Assembly (NCBI GenBank): GCA_050084515.1
Contig: CM114275.1
Span: 9,734,001-9,798,000 of the forward strand
Length of the DNA stretch: 64,000 nucleotides
Direction of reading: 5' to 3'
Origin: Blasia pusilla
Lineage: Eukaryota; Marchantiophyta; Marchantiopsida; Blasiales
Part shown: one piece after another, positions 1 to 10,774 of the stretch
Numbering within the stretch: position 1 is the stretch's first letter
Layout of the letters: each line of letters opens with the position of its first letter
Program-made: the position numbers and the translations under genes
Notes under the pieces: generated by a model
The model's input: the letters and a program-made list of their open reading frames with translations, nothing else
The model's database searches: none
Told to the model about the DNA's origin: nothing

Positions 1-682
1 CCAGGGGCATACTGTACAAGAATGCCCTACTCAGAGGGATCTACGGTGGATCCAGGATGAGGCCCCTATTGAAGAAGGATGGTATGAACCGGAACAGTGG
101 GAAGGGTGCTATGCCGTCCAAGCGGTGCCACCCCCAAACCCGGGGAGAAGCTGGATCACGCGGTATGAACCTCCGGAATACGGAGAACAGAGACCCCTGA
201 GACAGATTATGGGTGCGGCAGCCTTCACGCCACCCATCAAACGCAATTGTTGTTATAACTGTGGCGCAGCCGACCATTGGGCCAATAATTGCCCAAACCC
301 AAAGCGACCAGTGGGACTCAACCCCTTATGCGGGAACTGCAAGAAGGGCGGGCACACTGCCGTGGAATGCCCGGAGCCCAAGGTCCCGCGTTTGTTGGTC
401 AGATATGTAAATACTCCAGCGGCTCAACCAGAGCCCAAAAACGATGTAAATGTACAACTGGTCCGGGTGGAAGAAGTAGTGTCTCCAAGACCAAAGCGAG
501 TCACCATCAGTGAGGAAGACTCGACCGAAGGGGCCAACGAGGAATCATCGGACTGGCCCAAAGAATTCCAAGAAACTGTGTTGGCGGTCACCACGAGGTC
601 GAAGAGTCAGACCGCGGGGACCCCAAAGGTAAAGAAGGGTGCTTCGTCTTCTTGGGCTAGGAGCCCAAGAACAAAGCTGTGA
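1..682 (+). CDS. gag: Element A: gag C-terminal part with CCHC zinc knuckles (5' truncated by window edge)
   Basis: The frame is open from base 2, so the 5' end lies outside the window. The product is the nucleocapsid part of a Ty3/gypsy Gag, which binds and packages the element RNA in cytoplasmic virus-like particles. Two full C-x2-C-x4-H-x4-C knuckles are visible: CYNCGAADHWANNC near 250-291 and CGNCKKGGHTAVEC near 331-372. The second half of a third (GHTVQEC) sits at bases 5-25. The segment after the knuckles is charged and proline-rich, ending at a TGA near 680. The protease frame follows after a frame change. The knuckles are unmistakable; the family assignment rests on the downstream pol order. 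Confidence 0.85.
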   Translation, partial: QGHTVQECPTQRDLRWIQDEAPIEEGWYEPEQWEGCYAVQAVPPPNPGRSWITRYEPPEYGEQRPLRQIMGAAAFTPPIKRNCCYNCGAADHWANNCPNPKRPVGLNPLCGNCKKGGHTAVECPEPKVPRLLVRYVNTPAAQPEPKNDVNVQLVRVEEVVSPRPKRVTISEEDSTEGANEESSDWPKEFQETVLAVTTRSKSQTAGTPKVKKGASSSWARSPRTKL

Positions 683-1391
683 ACACCTTACGTGCCGGGA
701 AGGCCATCCTCAAAGGCAATGTGGACCCGGCCTTTGACCGAAGTCATCCGAAATACTTCCATCATGATGTAGAGGACCAGGTTCGTGCTCAAGTTCGTGA
801 GGACCAGGCACTAGAGGGGAAACAGACCCAAGAGAAGACCAAGGCCAAACCAAGTACGACAGTCCAAGCCATGGCGACATCACCGCTGGTCCTAGAAGCT
901 TACGATTTACTGAGGGACTTGGCGTCAACCCCGGCCAACATTACCCTTTCTGATTGCTAATGGATAACCAAAGATATCACGGAAAAATCTTGCAGCAGTG
1001 GAAAATCAGCCGCAAAAGACCTAGGAAGTCGGCGAAGCATCTGCCAGTGGTGGATTTGTTCCGTATCGAAGTAGAAGACTTGGGAGCCCCAGAAGTGGAG
1101 GTGGAGATTGAGGGCCATACTATTAAGAAGGTCCCCATTGATTCCGGAAGCGGAATCAATATTATGACGGAGCAAACAGCTCGGGCCCTAGGGTACACGG
1201 TGTACGAGCCCACAGACAAGTATTTGCGGTTTGCGGATCAATCCCGGAAGAGACCCCTCGGACAGCTCACGCAAATTCCGACCATGCTCGGGGGGGTGTT
1301 GTTTCTGTTGGACTACTTAGTCTTGCAGCCCCTGACCGCGACGGGCTATCCTTTGCTCATCGGAAGACCTTGGTGTATGGCGAGAGGGTGA
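679..1391 (+). CDS. pol: Element A: gag-pro linker and retropepsin-like aspartic protease
   Basis: Two open stretches (679-960 and 954-1391) lie in different frames and overlap, so a small indel probably separates linker and protease. The protease shows the catalytic DSGSG near 1140, a flap-like region, and a terminal LLIGRPW motif near 1356 like the hydrophobic-Gly motif of retropepsins. It would cleave Gag-Pol in the particle. The length from DSG to GRPW, about 75 residues, fits a plant gypsy protease. Stops at 958-960 and 1389-1391 interrupt continuity with gag and RT. Confidence 0.8.
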
Positions 1392-1397
1392 CTCTGA

Positions 1398-3202
1398 TTG
1401 GAAAAAAGCGACGGTTCACGTTCCAAGCGCCAAATCAGGTCTCAAGCGGCTCATCAAGTCGCCGTGGGAAATCTCGACCACCCCAAGGAGAGACGCCACC
1501 GATCGACGAGCGGCTATACGTCAGATCAAGACAACACCACCGCTACGGAGTCCTCGTCCCAGGTGTATTTTTTAGAATGTTATGAAATAGACGAGGAGGC
1601 GGTACCCTCCAAGCCAAGGCCGACTCGAGAGGAAGAGAAGCTAGGTCATAGCACCTTCCAGTTTACAGAGAACATGGTTCAAGAGCAGGACTACGTCCAG
1701 GTCGTTATTGCAGATCAAAAGTCTCTACGCCTTTCGGCGGATTTGTCTCCCACCACACTTATAAAATATAAAAGACTACTGTTTGAGTATTTGGATGTCT
1801 TTGCATACTCCATGGATGAAATGACAGGCATTCCCGCACAATATGGTGAACACCGAATTGATCTTAAAGAAGGGGCGGTCCCGGTGCGAATACAACAATA
1901 TCGACTGAATCCGAAGTACTCATTGTTAGTCAAGGACAAGATCGATCAGCGTCTTGAGGCAGGAATAATCTATCCGGTGTTAAGCAGCGAGTTGGTGTCG
2001 CCCATCGTAATTGTGCCTAAAAAACAAACGGGCAAAATCAGAGTGTGCCAGGACTATCGGAAATTAAATGCGGCCACCTTAAAAGACCACCATCCTCTAC
2101 CTTTCACTGACAGTATTTTGGATAAAGTGGCCGGGCACGAGCGTTATACTTTCTTGGACGGATATTCGGGGTACAACCAGGTATCCATACGAGAAAAGGA
2201 TCCTCCCCTCACAACGTTCACGACGGACTGGGGAACTTTCGCATATCCCGTAATGCCTTTTGGGTTGTGCAATGCCCAGCTACTTTCCAACGGATGATGA
2301 TCTCCATCTTCCAGGAGTATCTGCGGAAGTTCGTGGAAATCTTTTTGGAAGATTTTTGTATCTTCAGGAAAGAGGCCGAACATCTGGAAAAGTTAGAGTT
2401 AACACTCGCACGCTGTCGCGAAGTGCATTTGTCCCTTCATCCGGACAAATCGTATATCGCTATGAAACAAGGAATTCTGCTGGGACACCGAGTGTCGGCG
2501 CAAGGAATTGAGGTCGACAAGGCCAAGATGGATATTATCGTCGCATTGGAACCACCTACTAATCTCCAGGAATTGAGAGGATTCTTGGGATATGTCGGGA
2601 ACTATCGACGGTTTATTAAAAATAACGCGGTAAAAGCGGGCGCTCTTACTGCATTACTTAAGAAGACCACCGAATGGGAGTGGACACCACCGTGCCAAGT
2701 GGCATTCGACACCTTAAAAGATGCATTGCAAAAAGCTCCTGTACTTCGGTCCCCCGATTGGACCAAACCCTTCCACGTATATGTGGACACATCCTCATTT
2801 GCCATTGGAGTAGTGCTCAGCCAATTGGATGAGCACAAACATGATTTTCCGATTTACTACGCCGGCCGACAACTATCGGCGGCAGAGCAGAAATATACAA
2901 CTACCGAACGAGAGGCTTTAGGCATGGTCTTCTCGTGTAAAAAGTTCCGACACTATTTATTAGGGTACGAATTTGTCTTTCATGTGGATCATTTTGCACT
3001 CAGACCCTTGATGGTGAAAGCCGACCTGTCAGGACGCATTGCACGGTGGATCTTGTTGCTACAAGAATTCACATTCGATGTTGTGACCCGTGCCGGCAAG
3101 GTGCATACCAATGCCGATTTTCTTTCCCGGTTGAGGATGACAAACGCGGACCTCACCCAATCTGTCGATGATACCTTTCCCAATGAAGATCTATTCGGAT
3201 AA
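1398..3202 (+). pseudogene. pol: Element A: reverse transcriptase-RNase H, frameshifted
   Basis: The N-terminal RT half (1398-2297) holds fingers and palm motifs: a KIRVCQDYRKLN block near 2034 and a PFGLCNA block near 2259. After a frameshift near 2,270-2,290 the frame continues from 2,267 to 3,202. There the YxDD catalytic box reads FLEDF near 2343-2357, with Glu in place of the first Asp. RNase H follows, with YVDTSS near 2779, the TTEREAL block near 2902 and HVDHFAL near 2983. The order RT-RH-IN marks Ty3/gypsy (Metaviridae). The altered active site and frameshift make this copy inactive. Integrase follows from 3.4 kb. Confidence 0.88.
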
Positions 3203-4532
3203 TGAAGAAACGGTTGAGCCAGTCTTTTTATGAGGATATTCTGCGTTTTCTAATGACTCTGCGACTTCCTGCCCCGATGACAGCGGAAGAACGCGCAGTT
3301 TTCTTACATCGGATAGGCCCATATGAGATCTGTCAAGGGGTCCTATTCAAATTAGGTGCTGATGAAGAGCATCGAAGATGCTTGAAGTGAAGAGGTTCCC
3401 AGTCATGAGCCCTGATATGGTGATTCCGGTGGACACTATGCGGTAAAAAAATACCGTTAAGAAAATTTTGGCCGCACGTTATTGGTGGCCAACTATGTAC
3501 AAAGAAGTAGGTAATTTTATTCAGAGTTGTGATGCCTGTCAAAGGGCAGGTCGACCCACGGCGACTACGCGGTGGCCTCTGGTCCCCATCATGCCCCTAG
3601 CTCCTTTTGAAAAATGGGGCATTGACTTCGTGGGCCCTATCTCCTCGGCCACTCGCCAAACCCGGCGGAAGTATATTCTTATCGCCACTGACTATTGTAC
3701 TAAGATGGTCGAAGCGGTAGCCACGCGGAAAGATGACAGTGAAGCAGTGGCTAAGTTTTTATACCAGATGATTATCACGCGTTATGGTTGTCCGTTGGAA
3801 CTAGTGAGTGACCGGGGTACGCACTTCCTGAACCAGACTATTGAGTCGCTCACTTCCCACTTTCTCATCAAGCATCGGAAAACCACTCCCTACAACCCTA
3901 AAGCCAACGGGTTGAGGGAAAAATCTAACGGCCTCATTTTCCGAATATTGAATCGATTAACGGTAACATATTCCTATGATTGGGACACAAAAATTGCCCT
4001 AGCATTATGGGCGTACCGAACAGCTGAGAAGGTTACTACAAAATACACCCCCTTCTTCGTGACTTATGGCGTACATCCCTTAACACCTATTCAATGGGCG
4101 TTGCCCACTTATCGGGTATTGGAGGGAACAAGAACGGAGGCTGGGGGCGAAGTTATCGAACACAGGAATGAGACCCTAGTGGAGTTGGAAGAGGCACGCA
4201 TGCTCGCGTTACGCCGGACAGCCCAAATGCAAAAAGAACGTAAGAAACGTTACGATTGACATCTCCGGCCACAATCTATCAATGTTGGAGACTTAGTGCT
4301 ACTGTATGATAACCGACGACTAAAGTTCCCCGAAAAATTAAAATTAAATTGGATGGGACCCTACCGGGTATTGGCCATCTATGATAATGGATCCCTACAG
4401 TTAGAAACCTTACAGGGAGAATCCCTGCCCACGCGAGTCAATGGCATGCATGTGCGCGGTATTATGAGCCCGAACACGAGGATAATCAAACAGAGGAAGG
4501 GGGTAGGCAAGCGCCCGTGCCGCGAAAAGTAG
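3202..4532 (+). pseudogene. pol: Element A: integrase with DDE core and GPY/F-type C-terminus, broken
   Basis: A short frame (3202-3390) precedes a region with a stop at 3444-3446. The main frame (3468-4259) then has CDACQRAG, the end of the HHCC zinc-binding domain. The catalytic triad is visible: Asp in IDFVGP near 3622, Asp in VSDRGTHF near 3805, and Glu in NGLREKSNG near 3907. A TGA at 4257-4259 separates the C-terminal domain (4296-4532), whose WMGPYRV near 4351 is the GPY/F module common in gypsy integrases. No chromodomain is seen. Integrase would insert the cDNA into nuclear DNA. At least two stops interrupt this copy. Confidence 0.87.
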
Positions 4533-4752
4533 CGAAGCACCAAAGTTCAAAACACCGTGTCGCAGTAGCTAATCGACGCGTTCAAGACACACCGCAGCAG
4601 CGGCAAAGCGCGCAGGAAGTGAGGAGAGGGAGGGGGAGCGTGGCAAAGACGCGAAGTGCCCACCTTCTTGTTATAGCCTCGGCGCCACGACCAAGAACGG
4701 ACAGGGGGAGCGGACTATAAGAGCAGTCCGGCGTAACCAAGCATGTATTTTC
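4533..4752 (+). promoter_or_regulatory. Element A: spacer between integrase and extra ORFs, with a TATA-like motif
   Basis: This G/A-rich spacer separates the pol end from the downstream frames. A TATA-like ACTATAAGAG lies near 4716, flanked by a 6-bp inverted pair (CGGACT / AGTCCG), about 40 bases before the ATG at 4753. It could be a promoter or leader for a separate transcript of the extra ORFs, but this is inference from one motif. Confidence 0.25.
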
Positions 4753-5235
4753 ATGGATAGGATCACCACGAAGTTGCGTAGCAGGCCAAAGCGGAGTGTC
4801 CATCGAGATCGACCTAGCAACATGCCTCGCGAAGACTCCACGCCCATTCTGCGAAGCGCGGCGATGCCGATGGTCAAGTTGTCACCAGAGCTGGTCGAAG
4901 CGCTGGAGGAGCGATCGTTGGCAACTTTCTTTCAAGCCAACTGGACCTTGACATCCGGGGAACTCCTTGGCGAGCTTCGCTCTGCGTCTGCCATCGCCAA
5001 GTTTCGAAAGAAGGGTCTTCGCTATCGAGCTCAGCCCCAACACTGGACGGTGGATGACTGGAGAGAAACTTATCTGCTCCTGGCTGCGCCTGAGTACGAG
5101 TATGACACGGAGTTGCTAGTAAAGCATGAAGATCTTTTAGCACTCGGCTGTGTCACGATTGAGCGCCTGGGCAAGAACGGCTACAAGGCTACGTCACTCT
5201 TTCCACCGTCTTTGGTCAGTTTTGCAAACATTTGA
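4753..5235 (+). CDS. Element A: extra ORF 1 downstream of integrase, unknown function (160 aa)
   Basis: An intact 160-residue frame starts at ATG 4753 on the same strand as pol and inside the element, before its polypurine tract. The first 30 residues are very basic (Arg/Lys-rich). The rest is mixed helical with a WTVDDWRETYLLL segment near residue 100. I recognise no known domain. Some plant gypsy lineages (Tat/Ogre) carry additional ORFs, and the position fits such an accessory ORF, but homology is not established. Translation ends at the TGA at 5233-5235 and overlaps by four bases the next frame, ATG 5232, which may be its continuation after a small indel. Confidence 0.45.
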   Translation: MDRITTKLRSRPKRSVHRDRPSNMPREDSTPILRSAAMPMVKLSPELVEALEERSLATFFQANWTLTSGELLGELRSASAIAKFRKKGLRYRAQPQHWTVDDWRETYLLLAAPEYEYDTELLVKHEDLLALGCVTIERLGKNGYKATSLFPPSLVSFANI

Positions 5236-5486
5236 TGACTCTGTTGTATCCCGCTCGTTCTTACTATCTGACGAACAAGCTCTTGAAGATGTGCTACATC
5301 TTCTGGAATCAGCACCTGGACCCCGAAGCCCCAGGAGTCGACTTTGCTGCTTTTGTCGACGGGCACGTACGAGGAGTGGTGGAAGTGCTTCATCCAAGCA
5401 CGAAGTCCTTCCTATCTCCTTTCTTGATCCATCTTTATATTCACAAGCAGGAATTGACAGCAGAGGAGGGCGTTAGATTGGTATAA
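5232..5486 (+). CDS. Element A: extra ORF 2, probable continuation of ORF 1 (84 aa)
   Basis: The frame starts in an ATGATG overlap with the ORF 1 stop and runs for 84 residues. It contains aromatic and helical segments (KMCYIFWNQHLDPEAPG, then a VDFAAFVDGHVRGV stretch). The tight overlap suggests one original protein of about 245 residues split by an indel, although a translationally coupled second protein cannot be excluded. I recognise no domain. It ends at a TAA just before a GC-richer stretch with no clear frame (5,490-5,820). Confidence 0.4.
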   Translation: MMTLLYPARSYYLTNKLLKMCYIFWNQHLDPEAPGVDFAAFVDGHVRGVVEVLHPSTKSFLSPFLIHLYIHKQELTAEEGVRLV

Positions 5487-5825
5487 GTGACCCCCATCCG
5501 ACTACCACGGAAAGGCGAGGCGGTACCATGAGTAGCCACGAAGTCACCACGCCCCGAAGCACCTCAAGAACATCCTCATACCCGGCTTTGAAGAAAGACG
5601 AAGATACCAACAAAATGCCTCGCCAAAGCGAGGCCGGGTCATTTTGAAACACCTCGGCCCCGTAACCCGTCAATCGGAGGATTCCGACGAGACCCCACGG
5701 GCAAGGGATCACCAACTGCACGCCGTCTCATGTCGCAGACGGACAGGCGACATGATGTGGTTCTTGCAATTAGCGATTCCGTCATGAACCGGCTCAGCAT
5801 GTTCTTCACCTAGAGGATACAACGA

Positions 5826-6650
5826 GTGTCCGTGGGCGATTATTTAGAAGCTCAACGACCTCAATCAGAGAGCCCAAGCTTCGTCGGACCACGGCAGTCT
5901 GGCGTCGAGCAGCGTAAACGAATCTGCAATTACGGGATCGGGAACTCAAGACACGAAGACCACGCCGCAAAGCTCAGCGACTTGGTCCGATGTCGATCTG
6001 GCACGAACGCAGGCCAATGGGAAAGTTTGGCGATTAACCTCGAATGTGGGGCGGATCAGTTAGCTTCGCAAATCAAGGAAGCTTCGCACCTCATTGACAA
6101 GTATCGGCATCAAATACGGCGTGTTCACACCGAATTCAAGAAGTTGGCGATCCAAAGATGTCGAAGTCTTGGTTGCTTCAAGAACATCAAGAAGCAAACA
6201 AAGACTTATCGCGCAAGAATCGGAGGCTCTGAGGAGGATCGCAGATTGGAAGCAGAGCGAAGCTACTCAACGGGCCCAGATGGACCGGAAGATGTCAAAG
6301 AGAGTCGGTCGAAGCAAGCAAGAATTTCGAAGAACAGATGAACGAGGAAATCGACTACATCAACAAACATTGGAAGTGACAATTCGACAATCATACCAAG
6401 TCTCTTCCAGAAGTTGTACCCACTCTTTCACTTACTCTTGAAGAATTACCAACATTTACTCCATCTGATGTCTTAGTCCAGAATGAAGTACTAGGGAGTA
6501 ACTTAGTTGTTAACAAGTCGCAAGAAAGAATGCGCAATCATACCCCTAACATTATCAACAAACCTTCTACGATTCACGGCCGTTTTGTGCCTACCCCTGA
6601 ATTTGATAGTTTAGACGTCACTTTTATGGAGATAGGAGAGACATCATGAA
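5826..6650 (+). pseudogene. Element A: third extra coding region, frameshifted, coiled-coil-like
   Basis: Overlapping open stretches at 5826-6341 and 6094-6441, then a short open run to about 6648, look like one degraded frame with frameshifts. The middle is rich in Arg, Lys, Glu and Gln with few prolines (for example EALRRIADWKQSEATQRAQM), which suggests a coiled coil. It ends about 25 bases before the polypurine tract, so it belongs to the element. No function can be assigned. It may be the C-terminal half of the ORF 1/2 product. Confidence 0.35.
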
Positions 6651-6674
6651 GTGTTCGCCGGGGCGGCTCACATT

Positions 6675-6688
6675 TGAGGGAGGGGGTA
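6675..6688 (+). other. Element A: polypurine tract
   Basis: The tract TTGAGGGAGGGGGTA lies immediately before a TGTGATACCC sequence, the usual start of a plant gypsy LTR. It would prime plus-strand cDNA synthesis and marks the boundary between the internal region and the 3' LTR. Confidence 0.75.
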
Positions 6689-7846
6689 TGTGATACCCAT
6701 AATTTTGTACTTTGGAAGAAATGTATCTTTTTATTGAACAAAGACTCTTGTATATTATGGTTTGGATTATAATATGCAATTATGGAGAAGAACGAATAAG
6801 ATTCAAGTGAATCACGAAGCTCCTAAGACAAGGCACAGAGATGGAAGATCAAGGATTTGCCTTAGAGGAGAATCAAAAGCCGTAACGAAGTATAAAGGAT
6901 CAACGCGAAGCTTAGCGAAGCTCAACGAAGCTCTGTATACGAAGTACTTCGCTCTTAAACGAAGCACGAAGAGCGAAGCACGAAGAGAATGAAGAATGAA
7001 GAACTTCGTCCTCCGGAAATTTAGCGCAGCGAAGCTCAACATGATTATGATTCGAACCGGCACATAGTTAAAATAATTAGACTAGGAAAGGGCGCGACCC
7101 TTTGTATCAAATTGGTAGTTAGAACAGTTTTGTACCGCGGATTCACAGGAATCATAGGAAAAGGAACGCACACCATAGATCTAGGTAGTTACAGATATTG
7201 AAGAGACACCAACTTCATCAAGAACGCTTCGGATCATAGAAACGCTCCTACTCTCGAGAATATTTAAGAAATAGATGAAGCTATCATTATCATTCGCTCA
7301 TGAAGTCCTTATGCTGTAGGAATGGTCCGAGCAAGAGAGTTGTACCCTCTCGAGCTTGTATATACTTTGAAGTCTTCCAATTCTTGATGGAGTAGTAAAG
7401 CACTCATTCATTCATTCTGATGTGCGATGCTTATGTCTGAATATTCTTTTGGGTCTGCTGAAAGTGAAGAATGAATCAAAGTAACCTTTCTCATCAATGG
7501 AATAATCAACATAGAGTTGTATGAAATCTGTTTGACAGAGAGTAACCTGCCCCGACGGATTAAGTTCCGAAAGTAGGAGAAGCCAACTTTATTCTTGAGG
7601 TCTCTGTGAGGTTCCGAGATGTCGAGAGAACAAATTGCCTGAGCGTACTTTAAAATTCCACTCGAGAGAATTGAAGAAGAAAACATAGGTACTAAAAAGG
7701 ATCGGAAGATATTACTGGAATACTACATTTGAATTACATAATCAAAAACACGACTTTTACAACATAATAATCACTTTATACTCTCTTTTCATCCAACAAT
7801 GATCCTCTTGGGGATCAAACTCTACAATTGACTGTAAATAAGAAAC
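6689..7846 (+). repeat. Element A: 3' LTR (about 1.16 kb)
   Basis: It starts with TGTGATACCC directly after the polypurine tract. The right end is inferred at AAGAAACA near 7846, because sequence resembling element B coding begins right after it. The second LTR is outside the window, so length and identity cannot be confirmed. From 6,880 to 7,040 it holds a dozen GAAGC/CGAAG words, including AGCGAAGC repeats. The antisense frame at 7408-7686 is not coding by any evidence I see. Confidence 0.6.
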
Positions 7847-8788
7847 ACTTAAACATTACAAGGAGTTATTTGCTCAAATAATGGTGTAGCTAAGGGTGTA
7901 CCATCTTGTGAGGGGGTTGCGTAGCAGCCAATGGCATCGTCCTCTCCCTCTACTAGTGTGCCAGTGGAGGAGACTTGGGAGCCATTACTTGGGCCCAAGC
8001 TTACAGGAGGTGAGAAACGACGCTTGACACAGTTCATACGTGCTTATAGGAGTTGTTTTGCCTTTAGCATGAAAGAGATGGGTGCTTTAGTTGGACCCGG
8101 TATACGGATTGATTTGGCTAGTGATACGCCAATCTTCCGTCGTCCCTACCGATATAGTGATATGGAGAGGGACCTGATTCAGAGTAGGACGTTGGACCTT
8201 TTGGAGAATGGATTAGTGGAGTTGTCGCATGGAGAGTATGTATCAGCCACTGTCATGCCTGCTTAAAAGGATGTGCATGGGAACTACACGGAAAGACGGA
8301 TGTGTGGAGATTACCGTCCTATCAATCGGCAAACCAAGGCTAATAGGTATGCCATGCCTACACCTAAGGAGATCTTTGATGTGGTGGGACAGGCAAAGAT
8401 TTTCAATACTTTGGATCTTTGGGCAGGATACCATCAGTTGCCGATTCAAGAGAGTGACAAGGCCAAGACAACATTTTGGGGTGTCAACTCTCATGGCAAG
8501 GATTGTTTGTACCAGTGGAAATTCTTACCCTTTGGGTTGAAGAATGCACCTGCCGAGTTTCAGAGAGTGATGGACAGGATCCTAGCAGGATTGGATTTTG
8601 TTCGTTGTTACATTGATGATATCTTGGTGTTCAGTAACACGGTGGAGGAGCATCAGATACATTTGCACATTGTGTTTGAGCGGTTGAAAGCTCATGGTCT
8701 ACGTTTGCATCCAGGAAAGTGTAAGTTCTTCCTTGAGAATGTTGAGTACTTGGGTCATGTGATCTATCCAGGTGGTTTGGGAGTTTAG
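7847..8788 (+). pseudogene. pol: Element B: reverse transcriptase, 5' part lost to insertion of element A
   Basis: Coding similarity starts around 7,847, just after the A LTR. The RT N-terminus follows, then a stop at 8264-8266, then the palm domain with PFGLKNAPAEF near 8528 and an intact YIDD box (CYIDDILVF near 8608-8634). Another stop lies at 8786-8788, still in the same frame, so these two stops are point lesions. The RT is of plant Ty3/gypsy type but differs clearly from element A, for example in its GVNSHGKDCLYQW insert-like segment. No gag, protease or DNMT part of this copy is visible; it should lie left of the window if A inserted into B. Confidence 0.85.
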
Positions 8789-9718
8789 CAAGCAAAGGTG
8801 GAAGCTATTGCACTTATTCCTTGTCCCGTAGATGTGAGTAGAGTTCGGGCATTCATGGGATTGGCGAACTACTATCGGAGGTATGTGAAGGGATTTAGTG
8901 CTATGGCAAAGCCTTTGAACCAATTGCTGAAATCAGATCAAGAGTGGCACTGGGGAGATGATCAGGAGAGAGCTTTTGTGGAGCTCAAGGCCAGTTGGTG
9001 GCGGTGCCTATCTTGAGGAGACCTATCAGAGGGCGCTCATTTCAATTACACATTGATTGGAGTAGGTTGGGACTTGGAGCGGTGTTGACACAACATGATG
9101 ATGAGCACACGGAGTTTGTGGTGGCATATGCAAGTCGTTCGAATAATGCAGCGGAGTCGCGCTATAGTTCATATGAGGGAGAGTGCTTGGAAATAGTGTG
9201 GGGTATGGCACACTTTAGGTGTTACTTGTTTGGCACGTAGTTTACCCTTGTTACTGATCACCAGCCGCTCAAGTGGTTGATGGAGTCTAACAAGCTTACA
9301 GGGAAGCTTGCACGGTGGACTCTTATCTTACAAGAGTATGACTTCCAGGTGGTACATAGACCTGGAGTTGCCAATCTTGATGGTGATGGGTTGAGTAGGA
9401 ACCCATGTACTAGCCAAGAGGATGCAACTGGGGCTAGATGGCATGGCGAGGTTGATGAGCAGATGGTGCCAGGTTGGCATGCATCCGCCTTTTTATGTTG
9501 GTTAGGGGTGGACTCTAGTATGGAGGACCACATGACATCTTACTCTAGTCAAAGGGTAGATGGCCAGCCTTCAGATCCTAAGGTTGGAGATGGTGGTACA
9601 GATCAGCGTGATATTCATGATGATGCGTTGGTGTTGGAGTTCCTACGGACCAGTAGGGTGCCAGGCATAGTGAGTGCCAAGGAGCGAGACCGTGTTCTTC
9701 AACGTGCTAAGAGGTATT
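8789..9718 (+). pseudogene. pol: Element B: RT connection, RNase H and tether, frameshifted
   Basis: The RT thumb/connection (FMGLANYYRRYVKGF near 8852) continues in the upstream frame to about 8,995. The reading then shifts by one. RNase H shows HIDWSRLGLGAVL (first Asp) near 9049, EGECLEIVW (Glu) near 9175 and VTDHQPL (Asp) near 9247, with a TAG at 9238-9240 just before the last Asp. A 150-residue tether then leads to the integrase. It would degrade RNA in the RNA:cDNA hybrid during reverse transcription. All three acidic residues remain, so only the frame lesions disable it. Confidence 0.83.
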
Positions 9719-9720
9719 GA

Positions 9721-10774
9721 TTGGAGGGAACACATATTCTCCGTGTGTGGGAGGATGGGAGAGTACGAGTAGTGCCGCATTTGGCTCAGAGAGAGCGCAT
9801 TGTGCGACATGCCCATGAGGAGTTGGGACATTTTGGGGTAAAGCGTACGTATAGCTTACTCCTTGGTCAGTATTGGTGGCGTGGCATGCATACTCAGGGA
9901 CAGCAATTGGTGTCACGTTGTATGGTTTGTGACCCGGTGAGGGCATCATTCAATGCCCCTACACCACAGTTACACCCCTTGCCTATTATGAGGTTGGGTT
10001 ACCGTTGGAGTGTGGACTTTGTGGGACCGTTACTGTTGAGTATACGACATCATCGATATGTGTTGGTGATGGTGGAGCACTTCTCCAAGTGGATTGAGTT
10101 GGTGGCATTACCTGACAAGGCAAGTGAGGAAACGGCGTATGCGTTTATTGATAGAGTGCTTAGTCATTTTGGTGCACCAGCTGAAGTGCTGACCGACCAG
10201 GGTACAGAGTTTTCAGGGTGAGTTTCAGGTCTTGTGTGACAAGGCGTTGATTGATCATCGGACCACGTCTCGAGATCATCCAAAGGCGGATGGTTTGGCT
10301 GAGCGTGTGGTTCAGACGGTGAAGAGGGCATTGCGTAAGTATGGCCTACAGAAGGGGCATCTTGGAGACTGGGAGATTCAGTTGCCATGGTTAGCCATGG
10401 GGTATAGGTTCAGTCGCCAAGCATCCTTGGCTTCCTTCTCACGTTATTTTCTGTTATACGGCCGAGATCCAGACTTGCCAGTAGTAATTCGTCGGGAGTC
10501 TAGTGAGGTGATGAGCCTTGATGACCCAGAGATGTGGATGAGAGTGTGTTCTCAACGGGCAGAGCTCTTTCGGAGAGTTATGCCAATAGCCTTTGAGAAC
10601 CTTGCCATTGCTCAACACAGGGATACGTTGCGGTATGCAACCATTCGGGGTGGAGGTTATCGACCATCGATTTGTAGGTTCCATGTGGGGGACTATGTCT
10701 ATTTGCAGCAGATTGCACCGACAACGTTGGATGTGGTGAGGGCCGCACTATTTTACGAGTGCGCGAGGTGTTAG
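9721..10774 (+). pseudogene. pol: Element B: integrase, frameshifted
   Basis: The HHCC zinc domain is visible (HAHEELGHFGVKRT near 9808, then CMVC near 9931). The DDE core shows VDFVGP near 10015, LTDQGTEF near 10189 and, after a +1 change near 10,220, KADGLAERVVQ near 10282. Near 10680 the C-terminal domain reads FHVGDYVYLQQ, a typical integrase SH3-like start. Another frame change near 10,745 leads into the PHD frame. The catalytic residues are intact, but two frameshifts and the TGA at 9718-9720 break the polyprotein. Confidence 0.85.

Noticed and set aside
4296-4532. Chromodomain after the element A integrase
   Set aside because: Only a GPY/F-type module is visible; no aromatic-cage pattern.
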